Below are positions 8,700 through 17,769 of a DNA stretch of 64,000 bases, piece by piece. Source of the DNA: Cellulomonas fimi (GTDB lineage: Bacteria > Actinomycetota > Actinomycetes > Actinomycetales > Cellulomonadaceae). Below the pieces are notes generated by a model, which searched no databases, was not told where the DNA came from, and saw only the letters and a program-made list of their open reading frames with translations. The DNA is taken from contig NZ_JAPESW010000015.1 of assembly GCF_028527925.1 (NCBI RefSeq), forward strand, positions 28,186 through 92,185. The letters are read 5' to 3'. Position 1 is the first letter of the stretch. Every line of letters begins with the position of its first letter. The translations under genes and the position numbers were made by a program.

Positions 8700-9392
8700 A
8701 TGGCAGGGCGAGGGCGGAGCAACCCGTTGGCGCTGGCCGTGCTCACGCTGCTCTGGGAGCGGCCCATGCACCCGTACGAGATGTCGATGACCCTCCGCGA
8801 GCGCCGCAAGGACGAGACGGTCCGCCTCAACTTCGGCTCGCTGTACTCGGTCGTCGAGGGCTTGGAGAAGCGTGGCCTCATCGAGGCCGCGTCGACCGAG
8901 CGGGAGGGCAACCGCCCGACGCGCACCGTCTACCGGATCACCGACGCCGGCGCGACGGAGGCCGTCGACTGGCTGAGCGACCTCGTGCGCACGCCCGTCA
9001 AGGAGTTCCCGCAGTTCGAGGCGGCGCTCTCGTTCCTGCCGCTGCTCGCGCCGGACGACGTCGCCCGCCTGCTGCGCATGCGCGCCGCGTCCGTGCGGAC
9101 CACGCTCACCTCGCTCGAGACGACGGTCGACGAGGCGCGCCGGCAGGGGCTCCCCCGGATCTTCGCGCTCGAGGCGGAGTACGAGATCGGGCTGCTGCGC
9201 GCGGAGCTCGACTTCGTCGTCGGGCTCGAGGCGTCGATCTCCGACGGCACGCTCGAGCACGTCGACCTGTGGCGCTCGCTGCACGCGCGGACGAACGCGG
9301 CCGGCCGCATCGACCACGACGAGCTCGCGGAGGCGGTCGCCGACGCGCTCTCCCCGTTCCTGTCGGGACAGGAGGGCGTTCCGGACCGCTGA
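8700..9392 (+). CDS. PadR-family transcriptional regulator
   Basis: 230 residues. The N-terminal winged helix has the PadR pattern (LALAVLTLLWERPMHPYEM, then NFGSLYSVVEGLEKRGLIEA and a wing with RTVYRITDAG). The longer C-terminal part (about 95-230) is the helical, Vir_C-like dimerisation/ligand region of the larger PadR subgroup. Start at 8700 sits behind GGAGGTG. Placed ahead of an ABC exporter, it is the usual local repressor, responding to a compound the exporter removes. Promoter contains a tandem repeat that is probably its own operator. Confidence 0.88.
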   Translation: MAGRGRSNPLALAVLTLLWERPMHPYEMSMTLRERRKDETVRLNFGSLYSVVEGLEKRGLIEAASTEREGNRPTRTVYRITDAGATEAVDWLSDLVRTPVKEFPQFEAALSFLPLLAPDDVARLLRMRAASVRTTLTSLETTVDEARRQGLPRIFALEAEYEIGLLRAELDFVVGLEASISDGTLEHVDLWRSLHARTNAAGRIDHDELAEAVADALSPFLSGQEGVPDR

Positions 9393-9434
9393 CGGGCGGG
9401 GGCGGCCGTCGCGCCGTCGTCGCCACCCACGACC

Positions 9435-9454
9435 CCCGGGGAACCGTCCCCGGG
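9435..9454 (+). terminator. hairpin after padR
   Basis: Perfect 8-bp arms CCCGGGGA/TCCCCGGG with a four-base loop, 43 bases after the padR stop and 142 bases before the ABC genes. It could end or attenuate read-through from padR. The rest of 9393-9596 contains no gene that I can support. Confidence 0.45.
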
Positions 9455-9596
9455 AACGAGGTCGGCCCAGGTGCTGGCACACCCGGGCCGACCGACGACG
9501 AACCGACCGAGCCCTGCCGCGAGGCGGGACACCTGTGCGATCCGCTGCACGACCAGCATAGGTGGCGCCTCGGTCCGACCGAGAAGGAGCATCACC

Positions 9597-10676
9597 ATGC
9601 CCATCCGCCCTCCGGCGGTGGAGGCGGTCGACCTGGTCAAGACGTACCCCGGCGGCCGCGGCCGCCGGGACGTCCGCGCCCTCGACGGCCTCACGCTCAC
9701 CGTCCCCGCCGGGACCGTCCACGGGCTGCTCGGCCCGAACGGCGCCGGCAAGTCCACCACCACGAAGATCCTCACGACGCTGTCGCGCGCCACGAGCGGG
9801 ACGGCCCGCGTCGTCGGGCAGGACGTCGTGGTCGACGCCGACGCGGTGCGCCGCAGCATCGGCTACGTCTCGCAGGGCACGGGCGCCGACCCGCTGCTGA
9901 CCCCGCGCGAGAACCTCGTCATGGCCGCACGGCTGCGCGGCGCGACGCGGTCCGACGCCTCCGACCGGGCCGCGGCGCTGGTCGACCGGTTCGGTCTCGG
10001 CGACGCGGGCGACCGCCGCACGGGCGGCCTGTCGGGCGGGACGCGACGCAAGCTCGACGTCGCGCTCGGGCTGGTCGACGCACCGCGCGTGCTGTTCCTC
10101 GACGAGCCGACGACAGGCCTGGACCCCGAGGCGCGCGCGTCGATGTGGGACGAGATCCGCCGCCTGGCCGGCGAGGACGCGCTCACCGTCCTGCTCACGA
10201 CGCACTACCTCGAAGAGGCCGACCGGCTCGCCGACGGGCTGAGCATCGTCGACCGGGGACGCGTCGTCGTCGCCGGGACGCCGGACGAGCTCAAGGCGAC
10301 GCTCGTCGGCGACACCCTCACGGTGGACCTCGTCGAGCCCGACGCCGACGCGGTGCGTGCCGCCGTCGCGCGCGTGCTGACGGACGTCGTCGTGCACGTC
10401 GAGGGGCCGACCGGCCGCCTCGTCGCGCGCACGCCCGACGGCCCGGCCGTCGTCGGCGCGACCATCGCCGCGCTCCAGGCGGCGGGCGTCCGGCACGGGG
10501 CCGTCGCGGTCTCGCGCCCGACGCTCGACGACGTGTACCTGCGCTACGCGGGCCGCTCGTGGTCGGACTCCTCGACGGACCGCTCGCTTGGCTCGCCCGC
10601 GGGACCGGCGACGGACGGCACCGTGCACGACGACCGCTCCACCACCCGACGCGACGCCCAGGAGGTGGCCCGATGA
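9597..10676 (+). CDS. ABC exporter ATP-binding protein, DrrA type
   Basis: 359 residues. Walker A GPNGAGKS (about 46-53), signature LSGGTRRKLD, Walker B VLFLDEPTTGLDP, and the H-loop TTHYLEEADRLADG. The extra C-terminal domain (about 235-345, with HGAVAVSRPTLDDVYLRYAGR) is the regulatory tail of daunorubicin-resistance (DrrA) ATPases. It powers export with the following permease; substrate not predictable. The start is preceded by GAAGGAG. Its stop overlaps the permease start by ATGA, so the two are translationally coupled. Confidence 0.9.
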   Translation: MPIRPPAVEAVDLVKTYPGGRGRRDVRALDGLTLTVPAGTVHGLLGPNGAGKSTTTKILTTLSRATSGTARVVGQDVVVDADAVRRSIGYVSQGTGADPLLTPRENLVMAARLRGATRSDASDRAAALVDRFGLGDAGDRRTGGLSGGTRRKLDVALGLVDAPRVLFLDEPTTGLDPEARASMWDEIRRLAGEDALTVLLTTHYLEEADRLADGLSIVDRGRVVVAGTPDELKATLVGDTLTVDLVEPDADAVRAAVARVLTDVVVHVEGPTGRLVARTPDGPAVVGATIAALQAAGVRHGAVAVSRPTLDDVYLRYAGRSWSDSSTDRSLGSPAGPATDGTVHDDRSTTRRDAQEVAR

Positions 10677-11497
10677 CCGCCACGCTCACCCCGACCCGTG
10701 TCGTCACCCCCGCCGCCCGGCCCGCGTCCTGGTGGGCGCAGACCGGCGAGGTCTGCCGGCGCTGGGTCGTCGACACCGCGCGGCAGCCCTGGGGGCTCGG
10801 GGTCTCCGTGCTGCAGCCGCTCGTGTGGATCGTGCTGTTCGGCAACGTCTTCGAGTCGGTCGCGACCGTCCCGGGGTTCGGCGCCGACGACTACCTGACG
10901 TTCCTCGTGCCCGGCATCCTCATGATGACCGTCCTCTACTCGGGCGCCTGGGCGGGGACCGGCTTCATCGACGACATCCGCAGCGGTGTCATGGACCGTC
11001 TGCTCACGTCGCCCGTGCACCGGTCCGCGCTCGTGGTCGGGCAGCTCGTGCAGCAGCTGCTGCTCACGGCCGTGCAGGGCGTGATCGTGCTCGCGATCGC
11101 CTTCGCGGCCGGCGCGCGGTTCGACGGCGGCGTCGTCGGGCTGGCGGTCGCGCTCGGCGCGTCGCTGCTGCTCGCGGCGTCGTTCTGCTCGCTGTCCGCG
11201 GCCGTCGCGCTGCTGGCCCGGGACCAGACGGCGCTCATCGGCATCTCGACGACGATCGTCCTGCCCGCGACGTTCGTCTCGACCGCCCTCATGCCGCCCG
11301 CCCTGCTGCCCGCGTGGGTCGAGTCGGCGGCGCGGTTCAACCCGCTCACGTGGGCGACCGAGGTCGCGCGGACCGCGATGTCGACCGACGTCGACTGGAC
11401 CCTGGTCGGCACGCGCTCCGCTCTGCTCGCGGTGCTCGCCGTCCTCGTGGCGGCCTGGTCGGTCGCGGCGATGCGCACGTACCAGCGCTCCCTCTGA
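10673..11497 (+). CDS. ABC-2 type exporter permease, DrrB type
   Basis: 274 residues with about six hydrophobic spans and the ABC-2 family pattern: LQPLVWIVLFGNVFESV in the first membrane region, FLVPGILMMTVLYSG, then DIRSGVMDRLLTSPVHRSALVVG, which is the conserved cytoplasmic loop with the coupling Arg/Ser-Pro motif. It forms the membrane pore for the preceding ATPase. ATGA overlap with that gene. The PadR regulator upstream probably controls both. Confidence 0.9.
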   Translation: MTATLTPTRVVTPAARPASWWAQTGEVCRRWVVDTARQPWGLGVSVLQPLVWIVLFGNVFESVATVPGFGADDYLTFLVPGILMMTVLYSGAWAGTGFIDDIRSGVMDRLLTSPVHRSALVVGQLVQQLLLTAVQGVIVLAIAFAAGARFDGGVVGLAVALGASLLLAASFCSLSAAVALLARDQTALIGISTTIVLPATFVSTALMPPALLPAWVESAARFNPLTWATEVARTAMSTDVDWTLVGTRSALLAVLAVLVAAWSVAAMRTYQRSL

Positions 11498-11540
11498 CCC
11501 AGCGGCCGGGGAGCTGCGTCTCGCGGTCCGCCGAGCCCAC

Positions 11541-11705
11541 GACCCCGTCATGGAAACCCGCCGCGCGCGTCGGCACGGTCCCCGTGACGGGGTCGCGGTC
11601 CGCACGGTCGAGCCGGAGCGCGACGGCACGGACCGATCTTCCGCCCGCCACCCCGTCACGGAGCCCCGAGAGCACCCCGTTCCGGTCCCCATGACGGGGT
11701 CGCGG
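11541..11705 (+). repeat. four copies of a CCCCGT-ACGGGG dyad motif
   Basis: Two 22-base direct repeats (11577-11598 and 11684-11705, one mismatch) contain the self-complementary core CCCCRTGACGGGG. Two partial copies lie in the opposite orientation (11541-11553 and 11651-11661). They fill the gap behind the ABC permease, which is otherwise gene-free. They may act as a terminator/boundary element or be a small dispersed repeat. Confidence 0.6.
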
Positions 11706-11722
11706 GCGTGTGAGCGGTGACC

Positions 11723-11776
11723 CTCCGCGGTAGCGGCGACCCCCGCGGTAGCGGCGACCCCGGCGGTGGTGGCGAC
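11723..11776 (+). repeat. 18-bp tandem repeat, three units
   Basis: Units 11723-11740, 11741-11758 and 11759-11776 with consensus CCCCGCGGTAGCGGCGAC; units one and two differ by one base, unit three by a few. It lies just downstream of the stop of the minus-strand gene at 11785, so it is not part of that protein. Confidence 0.7.
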
Positions 11777-11784
11777 CACGCGCG

Positions 11785-12444
11785 TCAGGAGCCGAGGGCC
11801 GCCAGGACGTGGGCCGAGAGGACGCCCGCCGCGGCGAGCGGGCGCGGGTCCGGGCCGGGCAGGGCGCCACCGGCGGCGAGGTACCGGGAGAACGGGACGA
11901 CGACGAGCGGCACGGCGAGCCCGACGCGCTCGGCTACACCGGCGACGGCCCGGGTCCCAGGTGCGGCGCCGGTGGTCGCGACGGCGGCGACGACGACACG
12001 CGCGAGGTCGCCGGGCCCACGCACGCCGACCCGCTCGACGACACGGGCGGCGTCGACGATCCCTCCGGCGTGCGCACGGCACACGACGACGAGGACGCGG
12101 GACGGCCCGGGCTCCGACTCGGCGACGACCGCCGCGTGCGGCCCCCGGTCGTGCACGACGACGGGCGCGGTCGCGGGCACGTCACCGTCGACCCGCGCGA
12201 CGACATGGCTGCCGCCGAGACCACCGCCGCCGAGCACGGCCGCGTGCGACGCGAGCCCGACGGCCCCCTGATGGGAGAGCGCGAGGACCGACCACACCAG
12301 CCCTGCGACGGTCGACGCCCCGACGCCGCCCCCGACGCCCGCGACGTGCACCGCACCGGTCGCGGGCAGCGGCCGGCCGAGCGCAGTCAGCACGGTGTCG
12401 GGCAGGCCGGCGAGCGCGGGCGGCGGAGGCGCGACGAACGACAC
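11785..12444 (-). CDS. T7SS-linked protein with lysine-less P-loop-like motif
   Basis: 219 residues from a GTG start three bases after the upstream stop. A GVGGGVGAST segment (about 36-45) looks like the deviant Walker A of ParA/MinD proteins but has no lysine. The rest alternates beta strands and helices (VLVVVCRAHAGG, RVVVAAVATTG) in a way consistent with a SIMIBI-like fold that has lost ATP-binding residues. Last gene of the type VII secretion operon. Role unknown; perhaps a structural partner of EccC or of the similar protein at 16771-17769. Confidence 0.6.
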   Translation of the reverse strand: MSFVAPPPPALAGLPDTVLTALGRPLPATGAVHVAGVGGGVGASTVAGLVWSVLALSHQGAVGLASHAAVLGGGGLGGSHVVARVDGDVPATAPVVVHDRGPHAAVVAESEPGPSRVLVVVCRAHAGGIVDAARVVERVGVRGPGDLARVVVAAVATTGAAPGTRAVAGVAERVGLAVPLVVVPFSRYLAAGGALPGPDPRPLAAAGVLSAHVLAALGS

Positions 12445-12447
12445 GGG

Positions 12448-12834
12448 CTACTCGCCGTCCTGCACGACGCACACGCCGCCGAGGCGCGCGGCCATCTCCT
12501 GCACGACGGCGATCCCGGTCCGGCCCAGGTCGCCCCAGGGCGCGACGGCCTCGACCCACCAGACCGGCTGACCGGCACCGAGCCACGGCGGCAGCGCGGT
12601 GAGGGTCGGCAGGAGCCGACGGACCTCGGCGACGTTGTCGACCTGGAGCGGCTGCATGATGCTCACGACGCCCGCACCCTGCGACGGGTCGGCGGGGTCG
12701 ACGCGCACGACCTGGTGCACGGCGCCGTCGTGCAGGGTGCGCAGCCCGAGGTCGGGGTCGACGGCGGCACCGGCCTCGACGAGGACGCGCGCGTCGGGCG
12801 CGGTGGGGCTGAGGACGACGAGCTCACGGGGCAC
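12448..12834 (-). CDS. hypothetical T7SS accessory protein, 128 residues
   Basis: GTG start at 12834, seven bases after AGGAGG, overlapping the end of eccC. The protein is soluble-looking alpha/beta, with Trp-rich segments (PPWLGAGQPVWWVEAVAPWG) and no motif I recognise. Position between eccC and the final gene of the locus, with tight overlaps on both sides, indicates a role in the same secretion system. Confidence 0.65.
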   Translation of the reverse strand: MPRELVVLSPTAPDARVLVEAGAAVDPDLGLRTLHDGAVHQVVRVDPADPSQGAGVVSIMQPLQVDNVAEVRRLLPTLTALPPWLGAGQPVWWVEAVAPWGDLGRTGIAVVQEMAARLGGVCVVQDGE

Positions 12835-15800
12835 CGGGCACCTCCTGGGACGTGGCGACCTGGACGAGCGTGGGCCGCTCGCCGCGGCGCAGCCACTTGC
12901 CGCGTCCGGGCGGGAGCAGCTCCGCGTACTGGCCGGGGAAGACCTGACCCTCGGACCGTTCGCCGGCCATGAGGAACCCGCTGCCGCCGGTGTCGCGCAC
13001 GGCCTGCAGGACCGGGTCGTAGAGCGCACGCGACGCGCCGGCGACGGGCCGGGTGAGGAGCACGTGCAGCCGCAGGTCGCGCGCGGCGGGCAGGTGCTCG
13101 AGCAGCGGGCGCAGCGGGTCGGTGCCGCCGGACGCGAGGATGTCGTAGTCGTCGACCACGACGACGATCCGCGGACCGGCGGACGGGCCGTCGCCGGTGC
13201 GCTTCGCGAGCTCGGCGGCGACGGCGGTCGACAGCTGCAGCGCGAGCGGCGCGCTCGTCGCGCGGCCACCGAGGTAGTCCTCCGGGCAGACGTCGGCGAG
13301 CCCGCCGCGCGGGTCGAACACGGCCACGACGAGCTCGTCGGGCGTGGACCGGTCGACGAGCCCCTCGACGACCGTCCGCAGCAGCGTCGTCTTGCCACAG
13401 CGCGGGTCGCCGAGGACCAGCAGGTGCTGGTCGCGCGCGACGAGGTCGAGCAGCGCGGGCGACATCGTGTCCTGCCGCAGGCCGAACGGGACGAGATCGG
13501 GCTCGTCGAGCGGGTCGGGCAGCGTCGCGAGGTCGAGGACCTCGGGCAGCTCGCGGATCTTCGGCGCGGCCGCCGCGCCGCCCCAGCGGCGACGGGCCTC
13601 GTCGGCGAGCGCGTCGAGCCCCGCACCGACGGTCGCGACGTCACCGTCGAGCGCGGCGTTGTCGGGGAGCGGCAGCGCGACCTGCGCGAACAGGCTGTCG
13701 TCGGTGAGCGCGCGGCCCGGCTGGTCGGCGCGCAGCGTCGCGGCGAGCTTGCGCCCGACGGTCGAGTCGCCGGGGTCGTTGAGCCGCAGCTCGACGCGCG
13801 TGCCGATGAGCGGCTGGCTCTGCATGCGCACCTCGTTCCAGCGCGCCATGGTCATGACGACGTGGATGCCGAAGCCGCTGCCGCGCGACAGCAGCGCGGT
13901 GAACGTCTCGTCGAGCTCCTCGAAGTCGCCGCGCACCGCGCCCACACCGTCGACGAGCAGGACGACGTCGGCGGTCGCGAGCTCGGGCACCTGCCCGGCG
14001 GCGTGCCGGGCGCGCAGCAGCGCGAGCGAGTCGATGCCGTGCTCGGCGAACACCTTCTCGCGGTGCGCGAGCATGCCGTGCAGCTCCTCGAGGAGCCGCC
14101 GGAGCCGGTCCCGGCTGGACCGCGTCGCGACGCCGCCGACGTGCGGGAACGCCTCGAGCCGGCTGAGACCGCCGCCCGCGAGGTCCATGCCGTAGACGGC
14201 GACCTGACGCGGGTCGTGCGTGAGCGCGAGCCCGGCGGCGATCGTCCAGAGCACGGTCGTCCGACCGGACTGCGGGGCGCCGATGATCGCGACGTGCCCG
14301 CCGGCGCGCGTGAGGTCGAGGCGCCACGTCTCCTGCCGCTGCTTGGCGGGGTCGTCGCGGACGCCGACCGGGACGGTGAGGTGCGGCGGCCGCTGCTCGC
14401 CGACCAGCCCGCCGAGCGCGACGCGTGCGGGCAGCGGCGGCAGCCAGACGGGTGTCGTGGGATCGGCCGCGGACGCGAGCTGCTCGACGACGACGTCGAC
14501 CATCGACGCGCCGACGGACGGCCGCACGAGCTCGACCTCGCCGGGCGCGCCGCCGCCGAGCCCGTTGGCCGCGAGCAGGCCGTGGTGCACCGGCACGAGC
14601 AGCGGACGGCGCGTCTCGTCGGTGACCTCGGGCTCGGGGACGTCGTCGGTCGGCAGCGGGCCGGACACGTACCCGGCGCGGAACCGCTGGTAGACGGTCG
14701 TGTCGACCTTGAGGTACCCATACCCGGGCACCGCCGGCAGGTGGAACGCGTCGGGGGTGTCGAGCACGACCGAGCTCTCGGCCTCCGAGAACGTGCGCAG
14801 GCCGATCCGGTACGACAGGTACGTCTCGAGCCCGCGCAGGCGGCCCGACTCGATGCGCTGGCTCGACAGCAGGAGGTGCATGCCGATCGACCGGCCGATG
14901 CGGCCGATGGTCAGCAGCAGGTCGACGAAGTCGGGGTCGGCCGTCAGCAGCTCGCCGAACTCGTCGATGACGAGCAGCAGGTGCGGCAGCGGCGGCAGGT
15001 CCGGGCGGGTCGTCGCGCGCATCTCGCGGTAGTGCGTGATCGACGGCGACGAGCCCGCGTCGCGCAGCACCTGCTGGCGGCGGACGACCTCCCCGGCGAT
15101 GCTGGCGCGCGCCCGCTCGGTGAGGCCCGCGTCGTCGGCGAGGTTGTCGATGATGCCCGCGACGTGCGGCAGGTCCGCGAACGGCGCGAACGCGGCACCG
15201 CCCTTGTAGTCGACGAGGATCATCGCGAGGTCGTCGGGCGGGTGCGTGATCGCGAGCGCGGCGACCAGCGTCCGCAGCATCTCGGACTTGCCGGACCCGG
15301 TCGCGCCGACGCACAGCCCGTGCGGGCCCATGCCGAGCTGCGCCGACTCCTTGAGGTCCAGCAGCAGCGGCGTGCCCGTGTCGTCGACCCCGACCGGGAC
15401 GCGCAGGAAGTCGCGCGGCGAGCGCGGTGCCCACGTGCGGTGCAGGTCGATCCGGCGGACGTCCTCGACGCCCAGCAGCGCGTCCGTGCCGATCGCGGCG
15501 GCCTCGCCGGCCTCGGCGCTGTCCTCCCAGGACAGGCGCAGCGGCGTCAGCGCACGGGTCAGGCCCGACGCGAGCGGCACGGGGACGTCGTCGACGGTCG
15601 CGCGCACCGGGACGGCGTCGGGGTCGCGCAGGTCCTCGACGACGACCGAGCCGTCGGTGTCGACCGTCAGCCGCACGGCGGTGTCCGACGGCTCGTGCCG
15701 GCGGTCCTCGACGAGGTGCACGACCGTGACCCCGAGGTCGGCGGGCCGCAGCGCCGCGTCGACCGCGGGCAGCACCTGGGCGACGTCGCCGTGGTCGTCG

Positions 15801-16774
15801 GACAGCACGAGCAGCCGCGCGGCGAACGCGGCGCCGTCGCCCATCCCCCCGCCGCGTCGCGCCCGCGCCGCCGCCTGCGCGCGGTCCACGAGAGTCGGCC
15901 CGACGACGCGGACGAGCCCGGCGAGGTCGCCCGCGACCCGGCGCGCCGCGACGGGACCGTCGAAGAGCGTGTCGTCGACGACGTGCGGCACCGCGCCCAG
16001 CCAGGCCCAGTCGCCGGCCCGTGCGGCCGGGAACGCCGCCGCGACCTGCAGGTCGTCCGGTGCGTGCAGCGCGACGGCCTGCGTGACGAGCGCCCGGACG
16101 ACGGCGAGCCCCGCGTCGCGCGGCCCGACGACCGCGACCTCGCCCGCACGGTCCAGCCGCACGGTCACGGGCATCTGCGGCACGCGCGCGTGCCGGGTCG
16201 CGACGGTCCGCGCCTCGGCCGCCATCGCCGGGTCGAACGGCTGCGTCGGGTTCGGGTCCTCCGGGACGACGAGCGAGAACCACGGCCGGTCGCCGACGCC
16301 GACGCGCAGGTCCAGGAAGTCGGGGTCCGTGCGCCGCCGCTCCCAGCGCCGCTCGGGGTCACGCACGACGTCGACCAGCGCGACCGGGTCGGGGTGCACC
16401 GTGAGCGCCGTGCTGCGCGCGTCGTCCTCGGCGTCGGCGAGGTCGGCGCGCAGCTCCTCGAGGTAGTCGAGGTACCGCTCGCGCTGGAGCCGCCGGGTGC
16501 GGGCCGCGGTCCCGCGGCTGCTCAGCGCCATGCCGACGCCGCCGACGAGCGCCACGACCAGCACCATGATGCCGACGAGCACGAACAGCGGGTTGCCGCG
16601 CAGCACCAGCATCATCGTCATCGACCCGACCGCGCCGACCACCGGCAGCAGCGACTGCAGGCCCGCACCGCCGGTCGCGTCGTTCGTCTGCGGCGGCGCG
16701 GCGACCGGCACGTCCGGCGGCTGCTCGAGCGGCCGGACCATGCGCGCGGGCCGGTGGACGAGGACGCGCGTCAT
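12824..16774 (-). CDS. eccC: type VII secretion ATPase EccC (EccCa-EccCb fusion)
   Basis: 1316 residues, the usual length for fused EccC. Two N-terminal membrane segments (about 37-80) precede three FtsK/SpoIIIE-like ATPase domains. Domain 1 has Walker A GATGSGKSE (about 488-496), Walker B MILVDYKGG and catalytic LLLVIDEFGELL. Domain 2 has a weak P-loop GAPQSGRTT (about 830; Lys replaced by Arg). Domain 3 has GDPRCGKTT (about 1120) with Walker B IVVVVDDYD. EccC recognises WXG100-type substrates through domain 3 and drives export with domain 1. ATGA overlap with the preceding gene. Confidence 0.93.
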   Translation of the reverse strand: MTRVLVHRPARMVRPLEQPPDVPVAAPPQTNDATGGAGLQSLLPVVGAVGSMTMMLVLRGNPLFVLVGIMVLVVALVGGVGMALSSRGTAARTRRLQRERYLDYLEELRADLADAEDDARSTALTVHPDPVALVDVVRDPERRWERRRTDPDFLDLRVGVGDRPWFSLVVPEDPNPTQPFDPAMAAEARTVATRHARVPQMPVTVRLDRAGEVAVVGPRDAGLAVVRALVTQAVALHAPDDLQVAAAFPAARAGDWAWLGAVPHVVDDTLFDGPVAARRVAGDLAGLVRVVGPTLVDRAQAAARARRGGGMGDGAAFAARLLVLSDDHGDVAQVLPAVDAALRPADLGVTVVHLVEDRRHEPSDTAVRLTVDTDGSVVVEDLRDPDAVPVRATVDDVPVPLASGLTRALTPLRLSWEDSAEAGEAAAIGTDALLGVEDVRRIDLHRTWAPRSPRDFLRVPVGVDDTGTPLLLDLKESAQLGMGPHGLCVGATGSGKSEMLRTLVAALAITHPPDDLAMILVDYKGGAAFAPFADLPHVAGIIDNLADDAGLTERARASIAGEVVRRQQVLRDAGSSPSITHYREMRATTRPDLPPLPHLLLVIDEFGELLTADPDFVDLLLTIGRIGRSIGMHLLLSSQRIESGRLRGLETYLSYRIGLRTFSEAESSVVLDTPDAFHLPAVPGYGYLKVDTTVYQRFRAGYVSGPLPTDDVPEPEVTDETRRPLLVPVHHGLLAANGLGGGAPGEVELVRPSVGASMVDVVVEQLASAADPTTPVWLPPLPARVALGGLVGEQRPPHLTVPVGVRDDPAKQRQETWRLDLTRAGGHVAIIGAPQSGRTTVLWTIAAGLALTHDPRQVAVYGMDLAGGGLSRLEAFPHVGGVATRSSRDRLRRLLEELHGMLAHREKVFAEHGIDSLALLRARHAAGQVPELATADVVLLVDGVGAVRGDFEELDETFTALLSRGSGFGIHVVMTMARWNEVRMQSQPLIGTRVELRLNDPGDSTVGRKLAATLRADQPGRALTDDSLFAQVALPLPDNAALDGDVATVGAGLDALADEARRRWGGAAAAPKIRELPEVLDLATLPDPLDEPDLVPFGLRQDTMSPALLDLVARDQHLLVLGDPRCGKTTLLRTVVEGLVDRSTPDELVVAVFDPRGGLADVCPEDYLGGRATSAPLALQLSTAVAAELAKRTGDGPSAGPRIVVVVDDYDILASGGTDPLRPLLEHLPAARDLRLHVLLTRPVAGASRALYDPVLQAVRDTGGSGFLMAGERSEGQVFPGQYAELLPPGRGKWLRRGERPTLVQVATSQEVPGAP

Positions 16775-17769
16775 GCGACCTGCCCGTCGGCGAGAGCGGA
16801 CGACGGGTCGCACGCGCGGGCCAGCAGGTGCGCCGCGAGCCCCGACCACGCGGCCTTCACGGCGGTGCCGGCCGTGAGAGCGCCGCGACCGAGCATCGCG
16901 TCGTGCGGCACCGCGACGACGCTGACCGGCAGCCCGTCGAGCGCGTCCCGTGCGACCGCGTCCGTCCGGCCACCGGTGCCGCCGACGTCGACGAGCACCA
17001 GCACGACGGCCGGCGCCCGCCACCGGTCGGCAGAGACGTCCGCGGACTCGACGCCGGCGTGCAGTCGCTGCGGAGCACCACCGGCGGCCACACCGCCGGC
17101 GGCCGCGCCACCGCCGTCCGCAGCCGCGGTTCCGCCCCGCTCACCCGGCCTGACGCCGTCGTGGGCGCCGGTCACGAGGCGCGCCGCGAGGACGGCACCA
17201 CGCTCGGCCGGTCCGCGGTCGGCGCGCGCGACGACGGTGACGACGTGGTGGTCCCCGGCCACGACGGACAGGTCCGTCGCCGAGCGCACGCCCCAGTCCG
17301 TGAGGACGACGTCGAAGAACCGCCCGACCGGGTCGACGGCCTCGCGCCACGCTCGCGGACCGGGCGGCCACGGCGACGACGCGGTCCCGTCCCCGAGGAC
17401 CCGGAGCCCGCCCCGGCCGACGGGCAGCGCGGCACGCGCGTCGGCGCCGCGCGCGAGACCTGCGGTCGCGTCCCGCGCGACCGTCCAGGGCAACGGCTGG
17501 GGCACGCGGGTGCGGGACACGAGAGCGGCGGCACCGGCGGCGGCGTCGACCGTGAGCACGGCGGCCGGCCGGCGCTGAGCGAGCGCGGTCGCGGCACCCG
17601 CGAGCGTCGTCGTCGCCCCGGCGCCGCCGTCGGCCTGAACGACGGCGATGCGCCGGCTGGTCGACACCGCGCGACGCAGGCCTTGGTCGGCCTCCTCGAG
17701 CGTGCGGGCGAGGCCCGTCGACCCCGCGAAGGTCAGCCGGGCGACCTCCCGCAGCCGTGCACCGGCCAT
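16771..17769 (-). CDS. MinD/ParA-like T7SS protein lacking the P-loop lysine
   Basis: 332 residues. After a short N-terminal segment, RIAVVQADGGAGATTTLAGAATALAQRR reads as a MinD/ParA first strand and P-loop, but the deviant Walker A has Ala where Lys is required. A DVVLTDWGVRS strand and VVTVVARADRGPAERGAVLAARL follow the family layout. The last third contains a Gly/Ala-rich insertion. Such proteins are common in actinobacterial T7SS clusters (EspI-like or MinD-like) and may regulate EccC rather than hydrolyse ATP. Start overlaps the eccD stop (TGATG); stop overlaps the eccC start. Confidence 0.7.
   Translation of the reverse strand: MAGARLREVARLTFAGSTGLARTLEEADQGLRRAVSTSRRIAVVQADGGAGATTTLAGAATALAQRRPAAVLTVDAAAGAAALVSRTRVPQPLPWTVARDATAGLARGADARAALPVGRGGLRVLGDGTASSPWPPGPRAWREAVDPVGRFFDVVLTDWGVRSATDLSVVAGDHHVVTVVARADRGPAERGAVLAARLVTGAHDGVRPGERGGTAAADGGGAAAGGVAAGGAPQRLHAGVESADVSADRWRAPAVVLVLVDVGGTGGRTDAVARDALDGLPVSVVAVPHDAMLGRGALTAGTAVKAAWSGLAAHLLARACDPSSALADGQVA

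Noticed and set aside
5460..10628. A minus-strand open frame running far upstream of the anchored-protein gene, under padR and the ABC genes
   Set aside because: Only 5460-8465 has protein-like composition, a signal peptide and a ribosome site; beyond 8465 the frame is Arg/Gly/Val-rich antisense to clear plus-strand genes.
11498..11784. Repeat region read as a CRISPR array
   Set aside because: Repeats are 18-22 bases, either directly adjacent or irregularly spaced, with inverted copies; no regular spacers or cas genes.
12824..16774. Reading the FtsK/SpoIIIE-like gene as a DNA translocase
   Set aside because: Two N-terminal spans, three ATPase domains and WXG100/EccD neighbours make it EccC.
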